DNA of 64,000 bases from Lycorma delicatula (GCF_047948215.1 NC_134455.1:293896647-293960646), one strand, 5' to 3'. Shown: positions 11,657-23,959, counted from the stretch's first letter. Translations and numbers: made by a program. Notes: generated from the letters alone by a model not told the origin.

Positions 11657-13114
11657 TTTTTTTTTTGTCTTCAGTCATTTGACTGGTTTGATGCAGCTCT
11701 CCAAGATTCCCTATCTAGTGCTAGTCGTCCTCTACATCCTACATCCCTAACAATTTGTTTTAAATATTCCAAACGTGGCCTCTCTTCTTTTAACTATATT
11801 TTTCCAAATGCTTCTTTCTTCATCTATTTGCCGCAATACCTCTTCATTTGTCACTTTATCCACCCATCTGATTTTTAACATTCTCCTATAGCACCACATT
11901 TCAAAAGCTTCTAATCTTTTCTTCTCAGATACTCCGATTGTCCAAGTTTCACTTCCATATAAAGCGACACTCCAAACATACACTTTCAAAAATCTTTTCC
12001 TGACATTTAAATTCATTTTTGATGTAAACAAATTATATTTCTTACTGAAGGCTCGTTTAGCTTGTGCTATTCGGCATTTTATATCGCTCCTGCTTCGTCC
12101 ATCTTTAGTAATTTTACTTCCCAAATAACAAAATTCTTCTACCTCCATAATCTTTTCTCCTCCTATTTTCACATTCAGTGGTCCATCTTTGTTATTTCTA
12201 TTACATTTCATTACTTTTGTTTTGTTCTTGTTTATTTTCATGCGATAGTTTTTGCGTAGGACTTCATCTATGCCGTTCATTGTTTCTTCTAAATCCTTTT
12301 TACTCTCGGCTAGAATTACTATATCATCAGCAAATCGTAGCATCTTTATCTTTTCACCTTGTACTGTTACTCCGAATCTAAATTGTTCTTTAACATCATT
12401 AACTGCTAGTTCCATGTAAAGATTAAAAAGTAACGGCGATAGGGAACATCCTTGTCGGACTCCCTTTCTTATTAGGGCTTCTTTCTTATGTTCTTCAATT
12501 GTTATTGTTGCTGTTTGGTTCCTGTACATGTTAGCAATTGTTCTTCTATCTCTGTATTTGAACCCTAATTTTTTTTAAATGCTGAACATTTTATTCCAGT
12601 CTACGTTATCGAAAGCCTTTTCTAGGTCTATAAACGCCAAGTATGTGGGTTTGTTTTTCTTTAATCTTCCTTCTACTATTAATCTGAGGCCTAAAATTGC
12701 TTCCCTTGTTCCTATACTTTTCCTGAAACCAAATTGGTCTTCTCCTAACACTTCTTCCACTCTCCTCTCAATTCTTCTGTATAAAATTCTAGTTAAGATT
12801 TTTGATGCATGACTAGTTAAACTAATTGTTCTGTATTCTTCACATTTATCTGCCCCTGCTTTCTTTGGTATCATAACTATAACACTTTTTTTGAAGTCTG
12901 ATGGAAATTCCCCATTTTCATAAATATTACACACCAGTTTGTATAATCTATCAATCGCTTCCTCACCTGCACTGCGCAGTAATTCTACAGGTATTCCGTC
13001 TATTCCAGGAGCCTTTCTGCCATTTAAATCTTTTAATGCTCTCTTAAATTCAGATCTCAGTATTGTTTCTCCCATTTCATCCTCCTCAACTTCCTCTTCT
13101 TCCTCTATAACACC
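11657..13114 (-). mobile_element. 5'-truncated RTE-type non-LTR element nested in the R1-like endonuclease
   Basis: The tail is a poly(T) on the plus strand followed by GTCTTCAGTCATTTGACTGG, identical to the 3' end of the RTE copy at 40862-43510. The 5' end is truncated at a point corresponding to about 41955 in that copy. Flanking ACGTGTAA repeats (11649-11656 and 13116-13123) are a target-site duplication. The endonuclease reading of the R1-like host resumes at once on the right. Confidence 0.9.
11750..13110 (-). pseudogene. RTE reverse transcriptase, broken by one stop and a deletion
   Basis: The frame from 13075 covers RT motifs with RKAPGIDGIPVELLRSAG, MIPKKAG and FIDLEKAFDNVDW. It ends at a TAA at 12577-12575 that is a single T-to-A change from the leucine codon of the other copy. 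The next open frame (12529-11747) holds VRQGCSLSPLLFNLY and FADDIVIL, the catalytic motif C. Near the end about 110 bp are missing relative to the other copy, which shifts the frame and removes the C-terminal LIGHILRHPG region. Otherwise the protein is nearly identical to the 40.9-43.5 kb copy, so insertion was recent. Confidence 0.9.
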
Positions 13115-13139
13115 AACGTGTAAATTAGCTAGTTAGAAG

Positions 13140-13640
13140 TAGTGGCATCGCTGCAATTGAGCTGGCTGAGTCAGTGGTTATAGGGGCATACATTACTCCA
13201 AATTGAGACCTTATCGTATACGAGGGTTTTATAAACCACTTACAAGAGAACATTACCGGGTCTGCCAAGAATGTCATCGCGATGGGTGATTCCATCTGTA
13301 AAGATGTGGCAGCAGGCAATTCGCATACTATTAGGGAAGGAGAGCTTCTGACCGAATTGATGCATTCTACTGGTCTTTACTGTATCATACCCCAACTTTC
13401 GAGGCTAGAGGTCACGCGACTGGTTTTGACCTCATAATTTTTTATGATGCTTGGGACCTTGAAATGGGTGCTTGGGACCTTTTTGAGGATGTTGGTGGAC
13501 AAAACGGCTAGCGACCATCACGATACACTCCTTGAAATCAGAGATTCCTCTTCTAGAGCTACCGTACGAGTTCCGCCCCCACGACTGACTAACATGCAGA
13601 CGGACATTGTAGTCTCGGACGTCGTACGGCAAACCAGGGA
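13140..13640 (+). pseudogene. R1-like endonuclease, continuation after the RTE insertion
   Basis: The reading ELAESVVIGAYI, then NVIAMGDSICKDVAAG, REGELLTELMHSTGLYCI and later ASDHHDTLLEI follows the endonuclease/exonuclease/phosphatase fold of R1-like elements. The GDFN motif is changed to GDSI. Frame changes break the domain near 13430. This enzyme nicks the genomic target in living elements. Confidence 0.7.
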
Positions 13641-13657
13641 TGGTCTTTACTCCCGGA

Positions 13658-13688
13658 GTTCTGAAGGACTCCGGGAGTCCTTCAGAAC
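13658..13688. repeat. Perfect 13-bp snapback inverted repeat
   Basis: GTTCTGAAGGACT at 13658-13670 and its exact inverse at 13676-13688 flank a 5-base loop CCGGG inside the R1-like coding region. Confidence 0.9.
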
Positions 13689-13799
13689 GTTATCAAACAG
13701 TAGATGGCCCGACTTCCATCTAGAAATCAACGACACAGATTGGCTTAGTGGTGGACTTCCACAATTGCACAGTTGCGTTGGGACCTCCAACGTCACAGG

Positions 13800-14610
13800 A
13801 CAACCGTGCAGAGGCTGAGGTGGGATGGCAGAGAAGGTTATGAAACAGCTGACCAACGTTTTGTGGACTGCAGGCGGAAGCTCTTTTACGAAATAAAAAA
13901 TTCCAAATGCCAGAAATGACTAGTATTGTACGAGGACTTGGAAAACGATCCGTGGGGGCAGGCGTACCAGATCGTGATGAAAAGGTTTGGGAGACGCCTG
14001 CCCCTTCTTACAGATGAACAAGCCAGTAGAGAAATATCACGACTATTCCCATGTGTTGAACATAGGTCCACTGACGTCGCAGATTGGGAAAGGAGACGGT
14101 TTACTCGGGATGAAGTGACCTCTGCAGTCCACAGAATAGGGAAAAACAGGAGCCCCGGACCTGATGGGATCGCGGCCTCCGTATTGAAGGGCTTCATCCA
14201 TCACATACCATCGGAGGTGGTGGATGTCATTAATCAGGGATTGGAGACTGGGACCTTCCCTAGCTGTTGGAAGGAGTCCCGGATGGTTTTTTTTCCTAAG
14301 AACAGAGAGGTAGGATTGACTACTGAGTATCGTCCGCTTTGCTTCTTAAATAATATGGGCAAGGCCGTAGAGAGGTTTTAGCTGAACGCATAGTGGGCGA
14401 ACTCAACGCCGGTGCTGGCATCCACCCGAACCAGTTCGGCTTCTGGAGGGGCCGATCCACAATACCGACTATTTCGAAGGTGGTCAATTGGGCAGCTGTG
14501 ACGAGACAGGGGACCTGGAGAACCAGACGGATGCCGCTGCTCATATTACTTGACGTACTTGAATGCTTTTGGTTATTAGTGCGTACCTTGGAAGGCAAGT
14601 CCTGGGGTAC
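13800..14610 (+). pseudogene. R1-like reverse transcriptase, N-terminal half
   Basis: The main frame (13926-14381) reads LYEDLENDPWGQAY, RRFTRDEVTSAV, NRSPGPDGIAASVLKGF, FPSCWKESRMVFFPK and EYRPLCFLNNMGKAVERF, which are RT motifs 0 to 2 of the R1 type. After a frameshift, AGIHPNQFGFWRGRS and RRMPLLILLDVLECF give motif A. Motif C (YADD) is absent because the element is cut off before it. It is close to, but clearly different from, the R1-like RT at 59604-60874. Confidence 0.85.
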
Positions 14611-14778
14611 TTAGGTGAGAAAAAGAAACACCGAGACCTGGTCTGGGGCCCCAATATGGGACCCCGGATTAAAGGCAGGTGCTTATTAAAAGACCGAGAT
14701 CCAGACACTGGGGGGTGCTGCCAGGAACGGCATAGCCGGGTCTGTCATGGCCTCCCAGAAGAGTAGAGGACTCTTCGT

Positions 14779-16050
14779 GACACTTCCCCTGGACCAGACA
14801 ACCTTCGCTTTTGTATGCTTTCACACCTTCCTAACTGAGCACAACATCTTTTGAATATTTACAATGGTTTATTCTCCGAACAAGTCTTTCCGCCCGGCTG
14901 GTCAGAAGCATTTATTATACCAGTACTAAGCCTGGTAAAGACAAAACCGAACCCTCAAGCTACCGCCCTATTTCTTTAACAAGCGTGTTATGCAAAATAA
15001 TGGAGAGAATGGTAAACCGCAGGCTTACATGGTACTTAGAGAAACATGGCTTTCTATCTTCGGTACAGTGTGGTTTCCGACAAGGACGATCTTCCATTGA
15101 CCATTTAGTATCAATGGAAACAGCCATACAAAACGCCTTCCTAAACCGCCAACACCTCGTTGCTATCTTCTTCGATATAAAAAAGGCGTACGACACGGCC
15201 TGGCGACGTGGTATTCTTAACACCCTCAAGAGATGGAGAATCAAGGGCAATATACTTGCTTTTATCCGGGGATTCTTAAATCACCGAACGTTTGTGTTCG
15301 TGTAGACCATTCACTTTCAGATAGTGTCTTCTTGGGGAATGGAGTATCTCAAGGTAGTGTATTAAGTGCCACCTTATTCTCTATAGCTATAAACAGTATT
15401 ACCAATTGTGTACAGGCTCCTGTCTCATGTTCTCTATTTGTTGACGATTTTGTTATTTGCACTGCGAGCCGTTCAACGCCCACTGCACTACTACAGAACA
15501 CTATATTTCGCCTTGAGACTTGGTCCAGGACTACTGGTCACATTTTCATCCGACAAAACGAAATGTGTTGTCTTTTCTCGGCTACGAAACCCATCTATTC
15601 CGCAAGTTTTCCTGAACAGAGAGCTTATTGCTATCTCTCCTTACGTTAAGTTTCTAGGTTTGCTTTTTGGTAGCAGTCTTACATGGGTCAAACATATAAA
15701 GGAATTAATGACAAAATGTTCCAAACTTTTAGATATGATGCGGGTCCTTAGTAACACCAATTGGGGAGCCGATCGGTCATGTATGTTACATTTTTACTAT
15801 TCCCTTGTTCATTCCCGTTTAGATTATGGTTGTGTCGCCTACACTTCAGCTCGTCAAACCGTGCTTAAAATGCTGGATGGTATACATCATGCTTTTCTTC
15901 GGCTTGCCACAGGTGCGTTTAGATCAAACCCTATCGCAAGCTTACTTGTAGACTGTGGCGAGCCATCACTTTGGGATAGACAAGACCAGCTTTTGTTATC
16001 TTATTTTGCCCGTTCAAAGGACAGCCAAATCACCCGGCTTTTGGCCTAGT
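14779..16050 (+). pseudogene. Reverse transcriptase of I-like element A
   Basis: Readable RT motifs: PGPDNLRFCMLSHLPN, FSEQVFPPGWSEAFIIPVL, SSYRPISLTSVLCKIMER, QCGFRQGRSSIDHLVSM, FFDIKKAYDTAW, GVSQGSVLSATLFSIAIN and the catalytic SLFVDDFVI. The thumb includes VKFLGLLFGSSLTWVKHI and HSRLDYGCVAY. Frame changes near 14940, 15300 and 15540 and a stop at 16048 break it. All catalytic Asp are still present. Confidence 0.88.
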
Positions 16051-16273
16051 TCTTAGAAATCCTAATTTAAGAAAGTACGAGGACCGTCCACGCTGTACTG
16101 CACCTGTAGTTGTCCGTACTCGACGTCTGCTGCAGCATATAAATGTTGACATTCCGTCGTTCTTTCCATCATGTCCGTGCTCATATCCTCCGTGGAGAAT
16201 AAACCTTGTAAATTTTACTTTTGACCTTACGACGTACGATAAACAATCAACGCCACCTACTGTTTTCCGGTAA

Positions 16274-17112
16274 ATGTTTCAGTGTATTCTCACCAAGACG
16301 AACCCAGATGCGGTGATATACACTGATGGATCGAAACAATACGATACCGTTGGTTGTGCTTTTGTTGTCAATGAAAGAACTTATATGGTTGGCCTACCCG
16401 GTATTACGAGTGTGTTTACCGCTGAACTACTCGCTATAAATAAGGCTCTTAATATCACTAACCCTAATTATAGAAACATTCTTATTTGCAGTGACTCGTG
16501 TAGTGCTCTCCAGGCGTTAGAAAACTTTTATTCCAAACATCCTTCGTCATTGACATTTAAGATGCAATCGCTGAGTTAGATAATCGCAACACAGAGGTAA
16601 GTTTTTGCTGGATCCCTAGCCACGTAGGGATTCTAGGTAACGAAAGAGCAGATTATGCTGCCAAAGAAGCGTGTATTCAACCTCCTTTCATCACCCGAGT
16701 TACTACCTTTGATTTTATTAATCGTGTAAAACAATTACTTAGAGCAAGGTGGCAAAGTGACTGGGCGAATACCATCGATAATAAACACTGACGGATTAAA
16801 GATTCAGTGTTGCCATGGGACTCCTCTTGCAGAAAAACTCGTCGTGAGGAAGTAGTTCTCTGCCGATTACGGATAGGACATACGAGGATCACATACAAGT
16901 ACATAATGTCAGGAGGACACGCACCCCTATGCAGTCGATGCAACTGCCGCATGACTGTGCACCACATTCTCATAGACGGCATATGTTATGCGGCCATGCG
17001 TCGTAAATTTAATCTACCCAGAAACATCCGTGGTATCTTGTACAATACTAACGAAATTTTGAATCGGATGTTTCTGTTTTTGCGTAGTACTAGGTTACTG
17101 CAAAAAATTTAA
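16274..17112 (+). pseudogene. RNase H and C-terminal zinc finger of I-like element A
   Basis: RNase H is readable with DAVIYTDGSKQYDTVG (first Asp kept), FTAELLAINKAL (Glu), ICSDSCSALQAL (second Asp) and WIPSHVGILGNERADYAAKE (last Asp region). A stop at 16577 and one at about 16790 split it. The end reads CRLRIGHTRITYKYIMSGG, then CSRCNCRMTVHHILIDG, the C-x2-C-x-n-H zinc-binding tail of this clade. RNase H removes RNA from the RNA/DNA hybrid during target-primed reverse transcription. Confidence 0.88.
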
Positions 17113-17499
17113 TATTATCATATATATTTTTATGCTAGAAGAGTTTTTGATCATTTTTTTCCTTTACTTTCAATTTTGATATTTTTGGTTCTGTCTTTAA
17201 TTTTATTATCCGAGAAGGGAGCCTTTTGCACAACCTATCGAAATTAGGTAAGTTTTATATAGTTTCTTTTTTCTATTATTTTAGCTTTTATATTTTAAAG
17301 ACTCCGTCTGCGATATTAGTTTTGAATTTTATTTCACTTTTTTTACCTTTGTTTTAATAAATTGTTATTATATATTTATATTAATTTTAAACCTTATAAT
17401 TTGTATTATTTTAGAGTTATTTTACCTTTTTATTAAAGAAAATTCCGGCCGATGATAACGCACAGGCGTTTTTTGCCCCCCACCCAAAAAAAAATAATT

Positions 17500-18360
17500 A
17501 TTAATGTAATATTAATATTGTAATTTAAATCAACGAATTAAATGCTTTACTTTCTGATTATTTTCGTATTTACGCATTTTTTATCATATCTGTTGCACTT
17601 TAAAATACCGGTATATACTCTATTTTTTTTTTAGATTTTCGGTCCAGAAAATCGTGGTGCGGGGCTTATTTGGAGGCGGCGGGTACTCGAATAAATACGG
17701 TATTCTACAGTGTTCGTTAGCAAGTAAAATTATATAATAATCAGTTGTTTCTATTCTAATCTAATCTTTTTACTTTGTCGACCTGTACAAAATATCTTTT
17801 CTTAGGTAATATGTATATGACAGGATAAAAAAAAAATAATAAAAATTTTAATTCTTTACTTACCGGCTAACAAAAAAAAATTCCTTTTCAACAAATTATG
17901 GAAATTATTATGCATTTATGGTATTGAATTAAAAACTATTTTATAATTATATTTTTTTAATTAATTTTTTTATTGAAAGCACTCATGAAATATAAGTTGT
18001 CATGTAAAGGAGAAGTTTTGCATTCCACGATAGATATAACTTTAGAATGTCGTCATATTAATTAACACTTGTATACTCAAATATTTAATGATCTAATAAA
18101 CATAAAATATTTTCTTTGTTTTAACGAAAGCTAGAATGCGGAAACACTTGTACAAAGCAAATAAAACTACATCTCTTTTTTTATGTATTATCATTGAAAA
18201 ATAATAAATAATTAATTAATATGACTGAAAGTTTTACATTTAATTACTGTATAATAACAAATTGGACTTTGATTTCTACGTAACCAAAAAACCTTTTATG
18301 TAAATATACAATTAAATATAATAAATTATTAAAAGAGATATGTAATGTAAGTAATGTCTA
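17500..18360. other. AT-rich stretch
   Basis: No gene. A segment near 17610-17705 contains ACCGGTAT at the left and AATACGGTATT at the right around a GC-rich core and might be a small terminal-inverted-repeat element; I cannot support it further. Confidence 0.4.
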
Positions 18361-18365
18361 ATGTT

Positions 18366-19538
18366 TCTCTATTTTAATTACGATCTCACCATATATGATA
18401 GAAAATTAACATTTCCTCTCGTCTTTCAACATTTATTTTACCATTTTCTATCAGAGACAAACCCAAACGCATTAATATACACAGTTGGATCGAAGCAAAA
18501 TGATACCGTAGGATGCGCTTTTGTTGTAAATGACAGAACTTATGTGTTTGGTCTACCTGGTATTACAAATGTCTAAATACTGAACTTTGCGCCATCAAAA
18601 TGGCCTTGAACATCATTAGATAAAAATATCGTCACATCCTTATCTGAAGCGAATCAGCTCTCCAAGCTGTAGAGGATTTGTATTCCAGACATCTTATTGT
18701 CACTGAAATACATAATACAATCGCTGAATTAAATCGTCAACAGGTGAATCTCTACTGGATCTCTAGCCATGTAGGAATCTTGGGTAACGAACGTGCAGAC
18801 TCCGCTGCTAAAGATGTATATAGCCAACCATGTTCACTCCACTCAAGTTACAACTATCGGTTTCATCAATTCCATTAAACATATACTTCGTAGAAGGTAG
18901 CAAGACGACTGGATTGCTACAGCAGATAATAAACTCCGACACGTAAAAGATATGGTGTTACCACGGGACCTTTCATGCAGGAAACTTCTCCGAAAGGAAG
19001 TGGTCCTATGTTGATTGCGATAGGGCATACCGAAGCTATTCACAGACACCTGATGTCAGAAGAGCGATAGGGCATACCGAAGCTATTCACAGACACCTGA
19101 TGTCAGAAGAGAGCGTACCACTCTACGTCCGATGCGATTGCCGTTTGACGGTACATCACATCCTTGTGTACTTATGCGGCCTTATGTCGCAAATTTAAAT
19201 TGCCGAGGGACCTACGGCGCGTCCTAGAAAATGACAAGAATGTACTAGACAAGCTATTATTACTTCTAAAAAGAATTAATATACTTAATAACATTTAACC
19301 TACAAAGGTTTGATAATATTTTGTTATTTACGTTTCAAGTATTATCCTAATTGTTGCGTTTATTTTACAGTTTCAATCATATTCCTATTATTATATTAGC
19401 TTTTATCATAGTTTTAACCGTATTTTGCTATTTAAATATCTATTTTTGCAAATATCCGAAAAGAAGACTCTTTTCATTATTTTAACCCGGGCGATAACGC
19501 GAAAACGTTTTTCGCCCTCCTCCAAAAAAAAAAAAAAT
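18366..19538 (+). mobile_element. I-like element B, 5'-truncated (RNase H to 3' end)
   Basis: Aligns with element A from about 16200 onward: PNALIYTVGSKQNDTVGCAF, the WISSHVGILGNERADSAAKD motif, an IGHT block and a CDCRLTVHHILV-like tail, ending GATAACGCGAAAACG, a CGCCC box and an A tract at about 19525-19538. The first RNase H Asp is replaced by Val (YTVG), and frameshifts and stops are frequent. Confidence 0.8.
19017..19110 (+). repeat. Perfect 47-bp tandem duplication inside I-like element B
   Basis: Bases 19017-19063 are repeated exactly at 19064-19110. Both units start GCGATAGGGCATACC. Element A has this segment once, so the duplication is private to B. Confidence 0.95.
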
Positions 19539-20560
19539 ACAAAAACTACTCCACTATGTCTTATTCTTTGAGGATAGAAAATACTAATTAGGATAATTTA
19601 TATGTGAACAGATTGATTAAATAAAGACCTGTTTGTTTTAGGAAGAGGATGGGTACAAGAGAGGCCATTCTGGTTCTGAGACTGATCTTAGGAAATAGGC
19701 TTATGATGAATAAAGCCAACTCCATAAAATGTTCACTTTTGGAAAATTAATTTAATAATGTAAAATAAAAAATAAACGAAAGAAAAAATTATATTGTTAA
19801 GATTTATCAACGGCATTGTTCTTTTGCTAGAAAACAAAATTTGAAGAAATTTTTTGTTATGGATATATTGCAAAGAGAAATTCGGTTTGAATATACGTAG
19901 AAATAAAGAAGGTAATGAAATAAGATAGAAAGTAAGATAATGATAAATTAAATATTAGGATTAGAGAAAATAATGTACAAGAAGTTAGAAATTAATACAT
20001 TTTTAACGGATAAAATCATAAAAACGGATGGGTTAAATATGGTAAGATTAAAGCAAGAAGAAAATTTATGGAATACAGTATTTTATTGTATTTAAACAAA
20101 TATAATAGGAAAAAATTAGAGACATTTCAAAATTTGGTGATACAAAATGTTAAAAAATACATTTTTTTAATACTTTCTAAATACCTTCCATTTTATGTTA
20201 AGATCTTTTAATACAAAAATGAGAGGAGATAAGTCTGATAAAATTTTATAAAAATAAACTAGAATGGTGTGAGCTGTATATTGGACATACAGATTTAGTT
20301 AAATTGGTAATGAAGAGATGTAGTGGGTAGAAACTATAAAAATGGCTGGAATTTATAAACTGAGCCCATATGATGTTGAAATTAAAATATTAGCAGAGAA
20401 GAGAAACGAATAGAGAATGGCATTCAACCCAGAGTTAAAGTCAAAATAGTAACGAAATTACAAAGAGATACAGGTGAAATGTTGATAGTTATTTATTTAA
20501 TTAGTAGGAGGAATGATGAAGAAGGGTAAAGAAGGCTTTAATGGAAACAGTAGAGCAAAT
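19539..20560. other. AT-rich stretch with one RTE-like scrap
   Basis: Apart from the RTE-like fragment at 19635-19745 I see no gene or transposon structure. The purine-rich plus strand after 19750 could be further decayed RTE sequence but cannot be read. Confidence 0.4.
19635..19745 (+). pseudogene. Fragment of a divergent RTE-like reverse transcriptase
   Basis: The reading GRGWVQERPFWF in one frame becomes RMGTREAILVLRLIL plus NKANS in the next, matching FGFRKSIGTREAILGLRLIV of the RTE copies here. It is a second, more divergent RTE lineage, too short to say more. Confidence 0.45.
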
Positions 20561-20589
20561 TTTGGAAAGAAAACTTTTTGCGCGTTGCA

Positions 20590-21200
20590 GCTTTACGGGA
20601 CATGATGATAGCGCATGCACTGATGCTGAAAATTATACTATTGTAAGGGTTCACATTCGGCAATGTCTCAAAATGCCCCCTTTATAAGTAAGAACAGGAA
20701 ATATTAAAAATTTGAATTGAACAGAAAGTTTCCTTTCCTGCGGCTTGTCGGGCTTACATAAAATCCTTCAACATGAGGAATCTTGTACAGGTCAGTGTTA
20801 GTTTTATCGAGGCACTTTCAAACAATGCGTAAAAGTAGAATGAGTGGGCATTGTGCAAAGAACTGACCAAAATGATCTAGGCTTTGTCGGATCAGGTAAA
20901 ATTCCTCACTTTTGTAATTGTAGCGCCGATTGCAAGCAAGAAGAAGGATATTTTTGGTGGAAAGACCGACAGTAGTTTACCGAAAATCACTAATGTTGAT
21001 ACATCATCAAATAAAATTGCCGCTGCGATAACTACGCAACAAACTATCGAGATCCAATAAAGGAATCTCTTAAAAAATCGCCGCCTGGTCTGGTATCTCC
21101 GGCTTCCCAGGCTTTCAAATCCCTATCATCATCTAGAGGTCTCTTCGAGGATATGGTGGTGAATGAGTGCTCGAAGAAACAAGACACTTTCTAAACGTTT
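20590..21200 (+). pseudogene. ORF1 (gag-like) tail of I-like element C
   Basis: Across frames: CRAYIKSFNMRN, FIEALSNN, EKDIFGGKTDSSLPK-type sequence followed by ITNVDTSSNKIAAAI, then LVSPASQAFKSLSSSRG and VVNECSKKQDTF before a lysine-rich end. This fits the C-terminal half of an I/jockey-type ORF1 (nucleic-acid-binding). No zinc knuckle can be read with confidence. Confidence 0.55.
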
Positions 21201-21289
21201 TAAACAATAAAAAGAAAAACCGGATAATATTTCATAAATAATCTGCATGCAGAGTTTTACATAGTATAACTGAAAAAGAGTAATGTTTA

Positions 21290-22060
21290 TGGGTACAAAT
21301 AATATTCATTGGAATTTTGCGGTCTTCGTTCTCATCGTGAGGATATCGAAATCCTATTAAAGGAATAAAACCCTTTAATACTGTGTCTGCAGGAAACTCA
21401 CTTCCGTTCCCAGATTGGAGTGTTTTTTCACGGTTACGTTTGGGAGAAATGCGACTATTAAACTGAGAGAAGAGACAAATACAAATAGTGTAACTAATAC
21501 GACTTCCTGAAAAACGTCTATGCGAATTCCGCTGACTACAAACATTCCTGCAGTCTCAGTAAAGGTATTGGGGCAATTTAAAATAAATATCTGTAACTTA
21601 TACTTTTCCCCAAATTCCGGTATCAGGGAGGATGATGGATCCAATCTGTTTTCACAGATTCCTTCAACGCCCATCGCGATTTGTGGAGCTCATCATCGTG
21701 ATCTTCCCCGGGCACTATAATTGATCGACTGAGGCAGAACATCGAAACATCGATCTTTACTTGTTGAATGATGGCTCATCTTCACGTTATGTCATCTTCA
21801 TCGGGTACATTTTCGTCCACCGATCTGTCCTTCTGTTCAGCATTCTTACTTCCACGTCTTACCTGGTGCGTTTCCAAAAACATTTTTGGAAGAGATCACA
21901 GACCGGTTGGTTGTTTTCTCAGTCGGTAATAGTTATTTGCCTCAGAACCAGCCACACTGTTGGGTGGTTTGGAAAGTGGATTGGATTGGATATAAAGGTA
22001 CCATTGGTTAATACAGTTAGAGTAGTAGCGCGATCCACCTACTTGCTAAGTTTACACACC
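21290..22060 (+). pseudogene. Endonuclease of I-like element C
   Basis: The conceptual start WNFAVFVLIVRISKS overlaps, in another frame, LRSHREDIEILLK, the opening of this AP-endonuclease type. Later parts read NICNLYFSPNS, PIAICG with AHH, IDRLRQNIET, GTFSSTDLSFCSAF and FGRDHRPVGCFLS, the terminal SDH-type block with Arg-Asp-His. Several frames are needed. Confidence 0.65.
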
Positions 22061-22369
22061 TGATGCTCGATAGCGTAAATGAATTTATCCCTCAAACATC
22101 TGGGAAACCAAGACAGCGTGCTGTTCCTTGGTGGGGCGAAGACTGTAGGAGTGCACGACAGGATTGTCCTAGGGCTTTACGTTTTTTCAATCGGAGGCCT
22201 ACAACAGAATTGCTCTCCGCCTTCCGGAACGAGAGAGCTGTATGGTGCCGAGTTTTTCAAATGTGGCGAACACGTTTGGAGATACGTTTATATCAGTTTC
22301 CCTTACATCGTCATATTGTCCAGAGTTTAGACATATAAGTTACAGGCAGAAAATATCCTATTTGTTATT

Positions 22370-23470
22370 GGAGACTCGCAAAATGGATTAAATATTTTCT
22401 TTTCTTTTGATGAGCTAAGATATGCCTTCAATAATTACCGTGACACTTCTTCTGGAAATGATAATACCAGGCTCATTATGTTATCTCACCACCCGGATAC
22501 TGTGCTACAACACCTTTTGTCTATTTACAATAAAATATTTTCTGAGCAGGTTTTTCTAGATTCTTGGTCAGAAACATTGGTGATTCCCATACTGAATCCT
22601 GGTAAAGATATATCATGCCCCTCAAGTTATCCTCTTATCTCCTTGACAAGTACCCTGTGTAAGTTGATGGAATGAATGGTAGGTAAACTGTCGTCTAGTG
22701 TGGTACCTTGTGAGCAACTCCCTAATTTCTACCGAACAATGCAATTTCCGTCAAGATACAGCTGCTATCGATCATGTTGTTTCTCTGAAATGTTTTATTC
22801 AGAAACCTTCCTACTTTGTCAACACCTGGTTGCTGTATTCTTCGATGTCTAAAAGGTGTACGTACGATACGGCTTGGAGGACAGGAATCCTAAATATATT
22901 GCATGAATAGGGTATACAAAAGAATTTCCTTGTATTTATCAAGGGTTTCCTCAATAGTCAGTTATTTCAAGTTCGAGTTGGAACGACGGTATCCGAAAGT
23001 TTCACTCTAGAAAACAGAATACTGCAAGGAAGTCTCCTAAGTGTTACTTTGTTTACCGTAGCCATAAATACTACAACAAACAGTGTGCGAAAACCCGTTA
23101 TGTGTTCATTATTTGTAGATGAGTTTTCAGTTTACGTTGCATCTAGAACTTTAGCTACTGCCGAGAAGTTATTCCAAAACATAATAACCCGTTTAGAGTC
23201 GTGGTGTAATACAAATGGATTCACGTTTTCCTCAGAGAAAATGAAATGCATGTGTTCCGCTTGAGGGAACATGTTGACCCTCAACTGTTTTTATATTACG
23301 TGTACCACTTGTACCATGCACGCGGGTTAGATTTTTAGGATTGTCGTTTGACCAACGACTGACGTGGGTAATATATTTAAAGGAGCTGAAGGTAAACTGT
23401 CTAAAAATGCTAGACATGTTAAGGGTTCTACCTAACACTCGTTGGGGAGCTGATCGAGGTTGCATATTGC
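22370..23470 (+). pseudogene. Reverse transcriptase of I-like element C
   Basis: Readable: IFSEQVFLDSWSETLVIPIL, the PGKD and PLISLTSTLCKLME motif 2, YDTAWRTGILNIL (motif A), LQGSLLSVTLFTVAIN (motif B) and SLFVDEFSVYVA, where the second catalytic Asp of motif C is Glu. Thumb remnants are LRVLPNTRWGAD and RSRLDYVCVAYSS. Stops and frame changes are numerous. Confidence 0.8.
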
Positions 23471-23959
23471 CCTTCTACTGAACTCTGGTCCGTTCTCGCT
23501 TGGACTACGTCTGCGTGGCTTATTCATCCACGCGGGCCACCACTGTTAGAATGTTCGATGTAGTTCATCATTTATTTATCCGTCTTGCTACAGGAATATT
23601 CCGTTCAAGTGCCATGATAAGTCTAATAGTAGACTATGGTGAGCCATGATTTTGTTATAAACGAAACCAAACGATCTGCTCTTATGTAGCTCGCATTAAT
23701 GCGCAACAACCCCATCATCCGACCTTTGACGCGATGTTCTCTAACCCGCATCCTAATCGATATTAATATCAGTCTAGATCTACTGTCCCGCTAGGCATCG
23801 GAGCTCAGCGCCTTTTCTTAGCTCTAAATATACATTTACCAAATGGTTTACTGTTATTACCCCCCTTGGCGGCATTCTCTCGTAAATTATTGCTTTAGTC
23901 ATTGCCGATATGATAAAAAGTACACAAACCCGGTTATCTAGCAAGAAAAATGTTATAAT

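Larger units (their letters stand above)
11095..14775 (+). mobile_element. R1-like non-LTR retrotransposon, degraded, carrying a nested RTE element
   Basis: In order it contains a gag zinc-knuckle region, an AP endonuclease and a reverse transcriptase, all in plus orientation and of the R1/TRAS type. The 5' part of gag is missing and the RT stops before the YADD motif. Short 3'-UTR-like sequence follows at about 14640-14775. An RTE copy is inserted in the endonuclease at 11657-13114. Frameshifts and stops occur throughout. Confidence 0.8.
14776..17499 (+). mobile_element. I-like non-LTR element A (RT, RNase H, zinc finger, 3' UTR)
   Basis: 5'-truncated within the RT. It runs through RNase H and a C-terminal zinc finger to a 3' UTR ending GATAACGCACAGGCGTTTTT, a GC-rich CGCCC-like box and an A tract at about 17491-17499. 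Elements B and C share this 3'-terminal GATAACG motif. It is the best preserved of four related copies in the window. Confidence 0.85.

Noticed and set aside
17610..17705. Small element bounded by ACCGGTAT and ATACGGTATT
   Set aside because: The inverted ends are short and imperfect and there is no target duplication; not enough to call an element.
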